A stretch of 25,674 nt of DNA from CAZKRU01 sp964555235. GTDB taxonomy: Bacteria > Verrucomicrobiota > Verrucomicrobiia > Methylacidiphilales > CAMAQI01. The notes below the pieces were generated by a model, which saw only the letters and a program-made list of their open reading frames with translations, had not been told where the DNA came from and ran no database searches. A program made the position numbers and the translations under genes. Shown here one piece after another: positions 1 through 7,174 of the stretch. Location: positions 1 through 25,674 of the forward strand of contig CAZKRU010000064.1 of assembly GCA_964555235.1 (NCBI GenBank), written 5' to 3'. Every line of letters begins with the position of its first letter. Position 1 is the first letter of the stretch.

Positions 1-121
1 GCCGGAACTCATCAGTGTCGATTTAAGAAGTGCACTGGATGCGATTGGAGAAGTCGTTGGAAAGGCGACAAACGAGGATATTCTCGACGTTCTCTTTCAG
101 AAATTTTGCATTGGGAAATAA
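1..121 (+). CDS. mnmE: tRNA modification GTPase MnmE, C-terminal end (partial, 5' end outside window)
   Basis: The plus strand is open from the window edge in the frame whose first complete codon is at base 2, and stops with TAA at 119-121. The encoded tail reads PELISVDLRSALDAIGEVVG, then KATNEDILDVLFQKFCIGK. The FCIGK ending, with its invariant cysteine (the C-x-G-K motif), is the signature C-terminus of MnmE/TrmE. That GTPase works with MnmG to install the (carboxymethyl)aminomethyl group on wobble U34 of certain tRNAs. The preceding helix (E-L-I-S-V-D-L-R-x-A-L-x-x-I-G-E-V-V/I-G) also matches the family. The gene converges on the glyA fusion gene, with a palindromic repeat between their 3' ends. 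Identification is firm despite only 39 codons being visible. Confidence 0.93.
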   Translation, partial: PELISVDLRSALDAIGEVVGKATNEDILDVLFQKFCIGK

Positions 122-150
122 ACGCTGCGATCAGTTGAAATCGGATTGTT

Positions 151-235
151 TTTCGCGCAGAGACGCCGGGTCGCAGAGAGGGAATGTTGTTTTTAATTCA
201 AAAAAAACTCAGCGTCACCGCGTCTCTGCGCGAAA
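151..235. repeat. Palindromic intergenic repeat, CGCGCAGAGA family, copy 1
   Basis: Perfect 16-bp inverted arms lie at 151-166 (TTTCGCGCAGAGACGC) and 220-235 (GCGTCTCTGCGCGAAA). Inside them are weaker complementary stretches (GGGTCGCAGAG against CTCAGCGTCACC), so the whole unit could fold as a long imperfect hairpin. It sits between the converging 3' ends of mnmE and the glyA fusion, where it could act as a two-way terminator. A related unit lies at 4009-4078 and a half unit near 18357. Confidence 0.85.
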
Positions 236-244
236 TCTCAATAT

Positions 245-2422
245 TCAATATGGCAACGGAAATTTCGAAGTCAGGATGTGAACTTTTTCCTGAATCTTTG
301 CCAAGTAGGCGGCTTCGGTGCGATGTTCGATGGCGTCGTGAATGAGATCGGTGATCTCGAGCATCTGCTCTTCCTTCATGCCTCGGCTGGTGACAGCAGG
401 GCTGCCGAGGCGAATGCCGCCGCCTTTGAACGGAGATTGGGTGTCAAAGGGGATCGAGTTTTTGTTCACCGTGATTCCGGCTTTGTCGAGGGTCTCTTGA
501 ACTTCTTTGCCAGTGACTTGTTTCGGTTGAAGGTCAACCAACATCAAATGATTTTCCGTGGTGCCGGAGACGATGCGATAGCCGTTCTTTTTCATTCCCT
601 CGCAAAGCGCTTTTGCGTTGCGAACGACTTGCTCTTGATACGTCTTGAAGCTCGGTTGAAGCGCTTCGCCGAGACAAACCGCTTTGGCGGCAATCACGTG
701 CATCAACGGCCCGCCCTGAATTCCGGGGAACGTTTGAGAATCCAATTCCTTCCCGTATTTTTCACGAGCCATGATCAGACCACCGCGCGGCCCACGTAGC
801 GTTTTGTGGGTGGTCGTGGTGACGAAATCGGCGTAAGGAACCGGAGAAGGATGGATTCCTGCAGCAACGAGGCCGGCGATATGAGCCATATCGATCATGA
901 GGAGTGCTCCGACGGTATCGGCGATCTCCCGCATCCGTTTAAAATTGATGATTCGGGGATAAGCCGAAGCGCCAGCTGTGATTAACTTTGGTTTATGCTC
1001 GCTCGCCATGGCGGCGAGTTGATCGTAGTCAATCGTCTCGGTCTTTTTGGAGACGCCATAATGCACCACGTGGTAGAAACGGCCCGAGAAATTCATTTTA
1101 TTCCCGTGCGTTAAATGTCCTCCATGAGAGAGATCCATCGTGAGAATGGTGTCACCCGGTTTAAGAAAGGCAAAATAGACGGCCATGTTGGCCTGAGATC
1201 CTGAGTGGGGCTGAACATTGACGAATTCGGCGCCGAAGAGTTGCTTGGCACGATCGATCGCAAGTTGCTCGACTTCATCAACAAATTCGCACCCCCCGTA
1301 CCACCGCTTTCCCGGATAACCTTCCGCATACTTATTCGTGAGGCAGGAACCTTGAGCCTCCATGACTGCGCGACTGGTGAAATTTTCCGAGGCAATCAGC
1401 TCAATGTTTTCGAATTGGCGTTTTCCTTCACTCTGGATCAGTTCGTGAATCGTTGGATCGACTTCCGAAAGGCCCGGGACTAACGAGTTTGAACATCCGC
1501 CTCCGCAAAGTGCTTCCATCTTGTCGACTCGTTTGGCGTGACGTCCCCCCGCGAATGAGGCAGAGGCAAAGGCCTCAATAATCTCCACGGCTTGGAGAGG
1601 ATTCAGATCATTGGCCCCCAAACAAAGGACATTGGCATTGTTATGCTGGCGGGTGAGGGTGGCATTTTCCGGGGTATTGACGAGGGCTGCGCGAACGCCA
1701 GGAACTTTATTTGCGGCCATATTCATGCCGATGCCGGAACGGCAGATCAGCACGCCGAAATGAGCTTTACCCGAAGCAACAGCGCGGGCAACCGGTCCGG
1801 CATAGTCCGGATAATCGACCGGTTCAGTAGAAAAAGCGCCGCAATCCTCGACTCGATAGTGGTTGGCCTTGAGCCATTCGATAACAGCAGCTTTGAGTTC
1901 AATGCCGCCATGATCGGCGCCGAGATAAACCGTTTTCGTAGACATGGGTTGTTTTCCTTCCTGACCGAGGTTCTGAATGTGATGGAGTATTTGCGGGAGT
2001 GTATTCTTGATTTGTTCCCGTGTGGCGCGATAAACCTCACGCGTCTGTCCAATCGGATCGTAGACTTCCCGTTGGGAGGCAGGGACGTTTTCCTCGAAAT
2101 GGCGCATGAGAAATATTTTTTCGGAGGATTCCGGAAAAATCATGAGCATGGTGTCAAGATGACTGTAGGTCATCACGAAAATGGCATCGGAATCACGCAC
2201 TAATTCTGGAGTCAGTGGTTGGCTTCTTTGCGCTTGAATATCAACCCCGATCTCTTTCATGACATCCACGGCATAGGGGCTGGGAGGCTGGCCATGAATG
2301 GCTCCGATTCCTGCAGACTGGATCTCGTAATCCGAATGTTTTTTCACGAGATCACGAAAGAGTCCCTCTGCCATCGGACTGCGACAGATATTCCCGGTGC
2401 AAACAAAAAGAACTCGCTTCAT
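245..2422 (-). CDS. Three-domain fusion: low-molecular-weight protein phosphatase - ribose-5-phosphate isomerase B - serine hydroxymethyltransferase
   Basis: One uninterrupted 725-codon frame holds three complete enzymes. Residues 1-159 are a low-molecular-weight protein phosphatase: the P-loop is C8-T-G-N-I-C-R14-S and the general acid is D122-P. Residue 12 is Ile, as in tyrosine phosphatases, rather than the Thr of the arginine phosphatase YwlE. Residues 160-304 are RpiB, interconverting ribose 5-phosphate and ribulose 5-phosphate, with DHGG at 171-174, the catalytic Cys at 227 and GGRHAKRV near its end. Residues ~320-725 are GlyA, the PLP enzyme making glycine and methylene-tetrahydrofolate from serine, with IELIASEN at 340-347 and the PLP lysine K540 in TTTTHKT. 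A short linker (CGGGCSNS) joins RpiB to GlyA with no good internal ribosome-binding site there, so that join looks real. The phosphatase-RpiB join does have one. Separate ywlE, rpiB and glyA genes are neighbours in Bacillus, which fits fusion of a conserved cluster. azoR lies 50 bp upstream on the same strand. The start ATG is preceded by AAGG. Confidence 0.93.
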   Translation of the reverse strand: MKRVLFVCTGNICRSPMAEGLFRDLVKKHSDYEIQSAGIGAIHGQPPSPYAVDVMKEIGVDIQAQRSQPLTPELVRDSDAIFVMTYSHLDTMLMIFPESSEKIFLMRHFEENVPASQREVYDPIGQTREVYRATREQIKNTLPQILHHIQNLGQEGKQPMSTKTVYLGADHGGIELKAAVIEWLKANHYRVEDCGAFSTEPVDYPDYAGPVARAVASGKAHFGVLICRSGIGMNMAANKVPGVRAALVNTPENATLTRQHNNANVLCLGANDLNPLQAVEIIEAFASASFAGGRHAKRVDKMEALCGGGCSNSLVPGLSEVDPTIHELIQSEGKRQFENIELIASENFTSRAVMEAQGSCLTNKYAEGYPGKRWYGGCEFVDEVEQLAIDRAKQLFGAEFVNVQPHSGSQANMAVYFAFLKPGDTILTMDLSHGGHLTHGNKMNFSGRFYHVVHYGVSKKTETIDYDQLAAMASEHKPKLITAGASAYPRIINFKRMREIADTVGALLMIDMAHIAGLVAAGIHPSPVPYADFVTTTTHKTLRGPRGGLIMAREKYGKELDSQTFPGIQGGPLMHVIAAKAVCLGEALQPSFKTYQEQVVRNAKALCEGMKKNGYRIVSGTTENHLMLVDLQPKQVTGKEVQETLDKAGITVNKNSIPFDTQSPFKGGGIRLGSPAVTSRGMKEEQMLEITDLIHDAIEHRTEAAYLAKIQEKVHILTSKFPLPY
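1943..1962 (-). promoter_or_regulatory. Internal Shine-Dalgarno and ATG for the RpiB part of the fusion frame
   Basis: Read on the minus strand, AGGAAGG (1956-1962) stands 10 bases before the ATG at 1945-1943. That ATG begins the RpiB domain exactly where stand-alone RpiB proteins start (MSTKTVYLGADHGG). The upstream phosphatase frame runs straight through without a stop. This may be a relic of separate genes, or a working internal start giving an RpiB-GlyA protein as well as the full fusion. It is a sequence match only. Confidence 0.6.
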
Positions 2423-2472
2423 ATGAGAAACCTTGAAACTGGAGAAGAAATCTCGGAAAGGCTAGTCAGAAT

Positions 2473-3084
2473 TTACCAAGTCTTGACCAACGCTTCGAGC
2501 TCCTCACGGGCTGAGGTCATTGCATTCTTGCGGGCCTCGTCTCCCATATTCACCCCTTGTGCATGGATAAAGGTAATATCAGTCACCCCCATAAATCCAA
2601 AGATGGCCCGAAGATAGGGCTCCTGAAAATCGAAAGCCCCCATTTCCGTATCGGGAAGGTAGACTCCCCCTCGCGAAGTGAGCACGAGCATTTTCTTTCC
2701 ATGAACGAGTCCCTTCATATCGGGGGTAAAGGTTTTTCCGACACGAACAATTTGATCGATATAGGCTTTAAAACGGGAAGGAATACTGAGGTTATACATT
2801 GGAACACTGAAAACGTAGCGATCTGCCTCCAGAAATTCAGCGATCAATTCGTCTGAAATTTTGAGGTCTTTTTGCATGAGCGGTGTATGATTCGCCTCCG
2901 GAGTAAACGCTGCGGCGATCCAGGATTCGTCAATATGAGGAACAGCTTGCCGGCCGAGATCCCGATAGATCACCGTATCTTCGGGTTGGGCTTGTTTCCA
3001 GAGATGAATAAATTCACTGGCGAGAAGGCGAGAATGGGAGCGTTCGCCACGGGGGCTGGTATCGAGATGCAGGATTTTGCTCAT
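2473..3084 (-). CDS. azoR: FMN-dependent NADH:quinone/azo oxidoreductase, AzoR type
   Basis: The 203-residue protein matches the length of E. coli AzoR (201). It begins with the flavodoxin-like strand MSKILHLDTSPRGERSHSR, whose S-P-R-G-E-R-S-x-S loop holds the FMN phosphate. Further along are PMYNLSIPSRFKAYIDQIVR and TSRGGVY, both family hallmarks contacting the flavin. The family reduces quinones and azo dyes with NADH as cytosolic homodimers. The start is supported by GGAG eight bases before the ATG. The gene is 50 bp upstream of the phosphatase-RpiB-GlyA frame on the same strand, so the two may share a transcript. No functional link is obvious, and in other bacteria the neighbouring cluster usually has a threonylcarbamoyl-AMP synthase instead. 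Confidence 0.9.
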   Translation of the reverse strand: MSKILHLDTSPRGERSHSRLLASEFIHLWKQAQPEDTVIYRDLGRQAVPHIDESWIAAAFTPEANHTPLMQKDLKISDELIAEFLEADRYVFSVPMYNLSIPSRFKAYIDQIVRVGKTFTPDMKGLVHGKKMLVLTSRGGVYLPDTEMGAFDFQEPYLRAIFGFMGVTDITFIHAQGVNMGDEARKNAMTSAREELEALVKTW

Positions 3085-3177
3085 AAAGATCTCCGGGTAT
3101 CAGGTTTGAATGCGCGGAATCGTGCCTGAGTCGTGAGAGGATGGCAAGTCGTCTCTCTGCAGATTTTCACCGATTCA

Positions 3178-3243
3178 CACAGATTTTTCTGAAAGATCCG
3201 CTCCATAACGACCTTTCCTGAAAGAAGTCTGAGTTAATCTGTG
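3178..3243. repeat. Degenerate palindrome with CACAGATT / AATCTGTG arms
   Basis: CACAGATT at 3178-3185 is mirrored by AATCTGTG at 3236-3243, and two TTTCTGAAAG-like words lie between them. The unit fills most of the gap upstream of azoR and before the small gene at 3306. Its wording (ATCTGTGTGAATCGG on the minus strand) differs from the other repeat families here. Nothing else is evident in 3085-3305. Confidence 0.5.
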
Positions 3244-3305
3244 ATCGACTCAAGGGCTTTGAAGTTTGTTCGACAAAATGATCGAGCTCGATCAATATTC
3301 AACTC

Positions 3306-3689
3306 ATGCAAGATTCTTTTCAAGGGAGTTATAGCGAGCAAGGGGGCTATCTGGTTTTGCGAAATGGAGTCTCGTTTGCGGGGGATTCGGGATTTCGTCC
3401 GGAACAGGATTTTTCGTTTGGGTATACCGGTGGCGGCTGTCAGAAGCTTGCCTTTGAGATGATTTTTTCTTCGACGCAGGATGCGATTCTGGCCAAAAAA
3501 GCGTTACACGATTTTACGGAAGATATTATTCAGGAACTTCCTTCAACGCCGATCGGATGGACGCTTCGTTTTGAGGAGATTCGCTATTATCTCGCAGAAT
3601 GGGGGACGGGGCGTCGGATGAGTCACGACCAGCTCCGCTATTATTTCGATCAGGGGGCAGGAAGTCGCAAGACCGGTTTGTCCGGGTGA
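3306..3689 (+). CDS. Small protein resembling the DUF6166 family, function unknown
   Basis: The 127-residue protein has no signal peptide or membrane segment. Its middle (FSFGYTGGGCQKLAFEMIF, an A-L-x-x-F-T-E-D-I-I segment, then GWTLRFEEIRYYLAEW) follows the pattern I associate with DUF6166: a G-Y-x-G-x-G-x-x-x-L-A turn, a helix, and a final W-x-L-x-x-x-x-I. I place it there from memory of the pattern, so the assignment is tentative and the function unknown. The ATG has no clear Shine-Dalgarno sequence. The last 40 bases overlap the 3' end of yhbY on the opposite strand, in a tail-to-tail arrangement. The coding frame is open from just after a repeat, and composition resembles that of its neighbours. 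Confidence 0.6.
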   Translation: MQDSFQGSYSEQGGYLVLRNGVSFAGDSGFRPEQDFSFGYTGGGCQKLAFEMIFSSTQDAILAKKALHDFTEDIIQELPSTPIGWTLRFEEIRYYLAEWGTGRRMSHDQLRYYFDQGAGSRKTGLSG

Positions 3690-3946
3690 GGACGAAAGAT
3701 CACGGCGATATGTCCGAGGATATCGACTAAGCTCGAACCGGTGGCTTCGGCAATCTTGGGGGCAAGTTCATGCTTTTCGGTCTTGTGAGCGGCAAATTTT
3801 ACTTTGATCAGTTCATGATGCTTGAGCGAGTTTTTGGCCGATTCAATGACGGCCTCCGTGACTCCTTCTTTTCCAACAAAGAGCGTCGGCTCCAGATGAT
3901 GGGCCTGGCTTTTGAGGTAACGGCGTTGCTTCGAGGTCAGAGTCAT
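3650..3946 (-). CDS. yhbY: YhbY-type CRM-domain RNA-binding protein (ribosome assembly)
   Basis: The 98-residue protein is the length of E. coli YhbY (97) and is a single CRM domain. It opens with MTLTSKQRRYLKSQAHHLEP and has the GxxG-type loop in FVGKEGVTEAVIESAKNSL. The alternating HELIKVKF strand and the C-terminal LVDILGHIAVIFRPH follow the family pattern. Such proteins bind precursors of the large ribosomal subunit. I chose the ATG at 3946 because family members start at this point. The open frame continues upstream only because it runs through a palindromic repeat (4009-4078). No clear Shine-Dalgarno is seen, so translation may rely on an unstructured leader. Its 3' end overlaps the DUF6166-like gene. 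Confidence 0.9.
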   Translation of the reverse strand: MTLTSKQRRYLKSQAHHLEPTLFVGKEGVTEAVIESAKNSLKHHELIKVKFAAHKTEKHELAPKIAEATGSSLVDILGHIAVIFRPHPDKPVLRLPAP

Positions 3947-4001
3947 GGCGCGGAAGGCTATCGGGGTTGACGAAAAGTCACAAGAAAGTTCGGTTTGGAA
4001 T

Positions 4002-4082
4002 TTTTTTCCGCGCAGAGATCGCCGTGCTCGCAGAGGGTGAAAAAACGTTTTCTCAGCGGACTCGGCGATCTCTGCGCGAAAA
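4002..4082. repeat. Palindromic intergenic repeat, CGCGCAGAGA family, copy 2
   Basis: Perfect 16-bp arms lie at 4009-4024 (CGCGCAGAGATCGCCG) and 4063-4078 (CGGCGATCTCTGCGCG). The inner bases CTCGCAGAGGGTGAAAA resemble the inner part of copy 1 at 151-235. The unit lies between the CPBP protease gene (3' end at 4117) and yhbY, both on the minus strand. The leading 20 bases of this copy recur exactly at 18357-18376. Confidence 0.85.
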
Positions 4083-4116
4083 ACTGCCACTTGTCTTTGT
4101 GTGAGATGCGATCGTT

Positions 4117-4917
4117 TTACAGCGTATCTCGCAAGTAAGGCTTGAGGTAGAGGAGGGTGATGACGGTGCTGCCGTTAAAGATCGCATGGAGTCCCATGCA
4201 GAGGGGGAGGCTTCCGGTGTATTCGTAGGCAATGGCGAAAGCAGCTCCCAAGGCAAAGAGGGGAATGGCCGTGGGGAGATGTTGATGCATTGCGGAGAAG
4301 AGAAGGGCGGAAAAGAGAATGGCAAAAGAAGTTGAGAAATGGCGTTTGAGGAGCGGATAGAGAAAGCCCCGAAAAAGAAGCTCCTCGGTGAGTGGCGCGG
4401 CAATCACCACCAAGACGATCAAATTTGCGAGATAGTAAGGACTGTTCGAGCGAAAAAAGAGCTCAACCCCCGGCTGCATGGTAATCGGGTAGCCAACGAG
4501 CTGACAGAGGAATAGACTCACAAAGTTTAAAGCGCCGATGGGAATGAGAATTCCAAGTCCCAGCGCGAGAATCAGACCGAGCAGAGCGCCTGTTGAAAGC
4601 TGGTGCAGGCCGAGTTGGGTTTTCCAAGGGATTTTGGCCGAATAAAAAATCAGGAAAACCCCGACGATTGCCAAGATCAGCCCCAGCCCACTCTTTAAGA
4701 GAAAAAGATTTCCCAATAAGAATAGAAAACCGGCAAGCCCAATCGGGAGTGGAATCTCAAGAGGGATGACTTTCCCAAAGTGAAGTGAATCTCTGCGCTG
4801 CCAAAGGGTCAGGCCAACGAAGATTGAGAAAAGAAATAAAGTGAGATAGCAAAATCCTAATTTTGCGAGAATTTCGGGATGAAGCTGCTTCAGCCGATGG
4901 AGGGATTCTTCATTCAC
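4117..4917 (-). CDS. CPBP family intramembrane glutamic metalloprotease (CAAX-protease / Abi family)
   Basis: This polytopic membrane protein has about seven or eight hydrophobic segments. The catalytic set of the CPBP family is complete: E-E-x-x-x-R in APLTEELLFRGFLYP (residues ~178-183), a histidine in FSAMHQH (~211), and H-x-x-x-N in GLHAIFNG (~244-248). Related proteins process prenylated proteins, bacteriocins or other membrane substrates; the substrate here is unknown. I place the start at GTG 4917, which overlaps the sppA stop by eight bases and suggests translational coupling. The frame is also open to an ATG at 5004, but that would overlap sppA by about 95 bases and add a polar, unconserved-looking segment. 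Pairing with sppA suggests a joint membrane-proteolysis role. Confidence 0.88.
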   Translation of the reverse strand: MNEESLHRLKQLHPEILAKLGFCYLTLFLFSIFVGLTLWQRRDSLHFGKVIPLEIPLPIGLAGFLFLLGNLFLLKSGLGLILAIVGVFLIFYSAKIPWKTQLGLHQLSTGALLGLILALGLGILIPIGALNFVSLFLCQLVGYPITMQPGVELFFRSNSPYYLANLIVLVVIAAPLTEELLFRGFLYPLLKRHFSTSFAILFSALLFSAMHQHLPTAIPLFALGAAFAIAYEYTGSLPLCMGLHAIFNGSTVITLLYLKPYLRDTL

Positions 4918-5911
4918 GGCCGAAGAGATGGGGCGAGAGGTAGTAGAAATGGCCGGATTGGAGCTGGAGCGAGTTCGGTGCCAGTTGAACTTGCACTCGT
5001 CCAATATCGGATTTTCCGAGAATTCTCAAGAACCGATCCCAGTGAAACGGAACCACGTACCGGACGATTTGAGCCTCTTCTAGATGCGCTAACTCGGAAG
5101 CCTTTTTCGTAGCATCTTCGAAATACCCGAGCCCATCCACGAGATTGGCATCGCGAGCCTGACGACCCGAAAGAATGCGTCCGTCGGCAAGGCCCGTCTT
5201 GAGGGCAGCAAGATCGAGTTTGCGTTCTTTGGCGACAATCCCGACAAATTTTTCGTAAGTCTCGTTGATCAAATCTTGAACCATCTTGCTCTCTTCCGGC
5301 GTCACCTCTCGAGCAGGATTGAGAAGATCCTTCATTTTTCCGGACTTAAAGGTCAGTGCTTTGACGCCAATTTTATCCAGAAGATCCTTGTAATTGATGG
5401 TCTGCATGATGACCCCAATGCTGGCGGTAATCGTTAACTCGTTTGCCATCACAAAGGTTGATCCCATGGCGGCATAATATCCGCCGGAAGCGGCGACGGA
5501 TTCCATATAAACGACGACCGGCTTTTCTTTCCGGGTCAGAGCCACCTCGCGATAGAGAAGGTCACTGGCAAGAACTTCGCCTCCGGGAGAATCAATTCGC
5601 AGAACAACCCCTTTGACTTCTTCTTCCTTGCGGGCACGTTTCAGTTTTAAAATTACATCGTCGACCATCGAATCGCCCATTTCACCGGGGACTTGGTTGC
5701 TGATCAGTCCGACGAGATCAATTACCGCAATTTTGTCGTGATGCTGTGCGCCACTCAGGATGATCTCTTGAAACTCTGGTTCCCAATCACTTTCGGTGAT
5801 CGATGCGTGTCGTGAGTGAAGACTGCCTGCAAAAATCAGATTTAAAATGACACTGACCGCCAGCGCTAGAAATAGGACAACGGCCAGACAACCGGTAACA
5901 CGTGAATTCAT
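4910..5911 (-). CDS. sppA: Signal peptide peptidase SppA (S49 family, short form)
   Basis: The protein is about 333 residues, the short single-domain SppA type. An N-terminal membrane anchor (GCLAVVLFLALAVSVILNLIF) is followed by the S49 fold. Key parts are LRIDSPGGEV, the nucleophile Ser in ESVAASGGYYAAMG (residue ~142), and the general-base Lys in FKSGKMKD, 52 residues later; this matches the S147/K199 spacing of B. subtilis SppA. It degrades leftover signal peptides and membrane fragments at the outer face of the inner membrane. ATG 5911 was preferred over GTG 5923 because it puts a short basic tail (MNSR) before the anchor. No strong Shine-Dalgarno is visible. The gene is divergent from the CysJ-like gene and overlaps the downstream CPBP protease. 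Confidence 0.92.
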   Translation of the reverse strand: MNSRVTGCLAVVLFLALAVSVILNLIFAGSLHSRHASITESDWEPEFQEIILSGAQHHDKIAVIDLVGLISNQVPGEMGDSMVDDVILKLKRARKEEEVKGVVLRIDSPGGEVLASDLLYREVALTRKEKPVVVYMESVAASGGYYAAMGSTFVMANELTITASIGVIMQTINYKDLLDKIGVKALTFKSGKMKDLLNPAREVTPEESKMVQDLINETYEKFVGIVAKERKLDLAALKTGLADGRILSGRQARDANLVDGLGYFEDATKKASELAHLEEAQIVRYVVPFHWDRFLRILGKSDIGRVQVQLAPNSLQLQSGHFYYLSPHLFGRE

Positions 5912-6016
5912 GTGAAGCCGCACGCTAGTGGGAAGACCGACGTTCGTCCAGCAAGGACTTCGGACTTGTCTAAGTCGGATAGACTGCTAGCACGTTTTTT
6001 TACCCAAGGAGAAACT

Positions 6017-7174
6017 ATGAGCGCAACGACACCCGCACTTTATTCGAGAGCCAACCCGTATCAGGCGAAAATCAAGGAGAACCGTCTCTTGAACAAGGCC
6101 GGATCCGAAAAAGATACGCGTCATATTGTGGTCGATCTGGGGGAGAGCGGTCTGAGCTATCATGTGGGGGATTCACTTGCCGTTTTGCCGAAGAATGTTC
6201 CCTCTTTGGTGAATGATTTGCTATCGCTTCAGCAGTGGAATGAGTCGGAGGCGGTTCCTGCGGCAAACAATACGACGATCTCACTCAAGGAGGCGTTGAC
6301 CTCGGGATATATTCTCAACCGGGCCAGTAAGAAGTTTGTGAAAGGGATTGTGGAAAAAATTCCGGCAGGTGAAAAGAAAGAGGCCCTGTTACAGATCATT
6401 GCGAATGAAGAATCCCTTGATCAGTATGTTTTTGATCGGGACTATGTTGATATTCTCAAAGAATACCGTGAAGTGAAATTGACTCCGACGGAGTTCTTGG
6501 GGCTTGTCAATAAAGTCGCTCCCCGGTTGTACTCGATCGCCTCATCGCCCAAGGCATTTCCGAAGGAAGTGCATTTGACCGTGGCAGTTGTAAAATATTC
6601 CTCTCACGGACGCGAAAAGATGGGGATCGCCTCCGGCTACCTCGGATATCATGCCTCGTTGACGGAGAATAACAGCCCGGTTTATGTCCAGCCGACTCGG
6701 CATTTTCATCTTCCCTCGGGAGAGACGGATATCATCATGGTTGGACCGGGAACAGGAATTGCTCCCTTTCGCGCATTTCTTCAAGAGCGTGTGGCAACCG
6801 GTGCGACGGGGCGGAACTGGCTTTTCTTTGGTGATCAAAAGGCGAAGTGCGACTATCTCTACGAGGAAGAGTTTGCGGAATTCCAGCAAAAAGGGGAGCT
6901 CCACAAATTGAGCACCGCGTTTTCACGAGATCAGGCTCAGAAGATTTATGTGCAGACCCGGATGATGGAAGAGAGCGCGGAGCTCTGGAAATGGCTTCAA
7001 TCGGGTGCTTATTTCTATGTCTGCGGCGATGCCAAACGGATGGCGCGAGACGTTCACCAAGCCTTGATTGATATTGCTCAAAAAGAGGGCGGACTCTCCA
7101 AGGAAGAGGCAGAGAAGTATATCAACGAAACTTTTGCAAAAGTTGAAAAACGGTATTTGAAAGACGTTTATTGA
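6017..7174 (+). CDS. CysJ-like NADPH reductase (FAD/NADP part only), sulfite reductase alpha subunit-type
   Basis: The 385-residue protein corresponds to the FAD-connecting and NADP-binding part of diflavin reductases such as CysJ. It has the FAD motif RLYSIASSP (170-178), the second flavin loop GIASGYL (203-209), the NADP loop GPGTGIAPFRAFLQER (243-258), YVCGDAKRMARDV (334-346) and the aromatic-ended tail RYLKDVY. The FMN-binding flavodoxin domain that precedes these in E. coli CysJ (~600 residues) is absent. Electrons must therefore come in or leave by another partner, such as a free flavodoxin or ferredoxin. Similar short forms are usually annotated sulfite reductase alpha subunit; no cysI lies nearby, so the acceptor is uncertain. 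The start ATG has a strong AAGGAG five bases upstream. Confidence 0.87.
   Translation: MSATTPALYSRANPYQAKIKENRLLNKAGSEKDTRHIVVDLGESGLSYHVGDSLAVLPKNVPSLVNDLLSLQQWNESEAVPAANNTTISLKEALTSGYILNRASKKFVKGIVEKIPAGEKKEALLQIIANEESLDQYVFDRDYVDILKEYREVKLTPTEFLGLVNKVAPRLYSIASSPKAFPKEVHLTVAVVKYSSHGREKMGIASGYLGYHASLTENNSPVYVQPTRHFHLPSGETDIIMVGPGTGIAPFRAFLQERVATGATGRNWLFFGDQKAKCDYLYEEEFAEFQQKGELHKLSTAFSRDQAQKIYVQTRMMEESAELWKWLQSGAYFYVCGDAKRMARDVHQALIDIAQKEGGLSKEEAEKYINETFAKVEKRYLKDVY

Noticed and set aside
278..799. Open frame of 173 codons on the plus strand opposite glyA
   Set aside because: It is the mirror of a strongly conserved SHMT coding region; the protein has no family look, and similar long mirrors occur opposite RpiB (1592-2203).
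2422..3084. azoR and the fusion gene as a stress-response operon
   Set aside because: Same strand and a 50-bp gap make co-transcription possible, but nothing in the sequence indicates a shared stress control.
3947..4090. N-terminal extension of YhbY by 48 codons
   Set aside because: The extension runs through the CGCGCAGAGA palindrome, is basic and low in complexity, and YhbY homologues start at MTLTSKQ.
5963..5976. Small inverted repeat GACTT-GTCT-AAGTC between sppA and the CysJ-like gene
   Set aside because: Five-base arms are expected by chance at this length; it might be an operator, but nothing else supports it.
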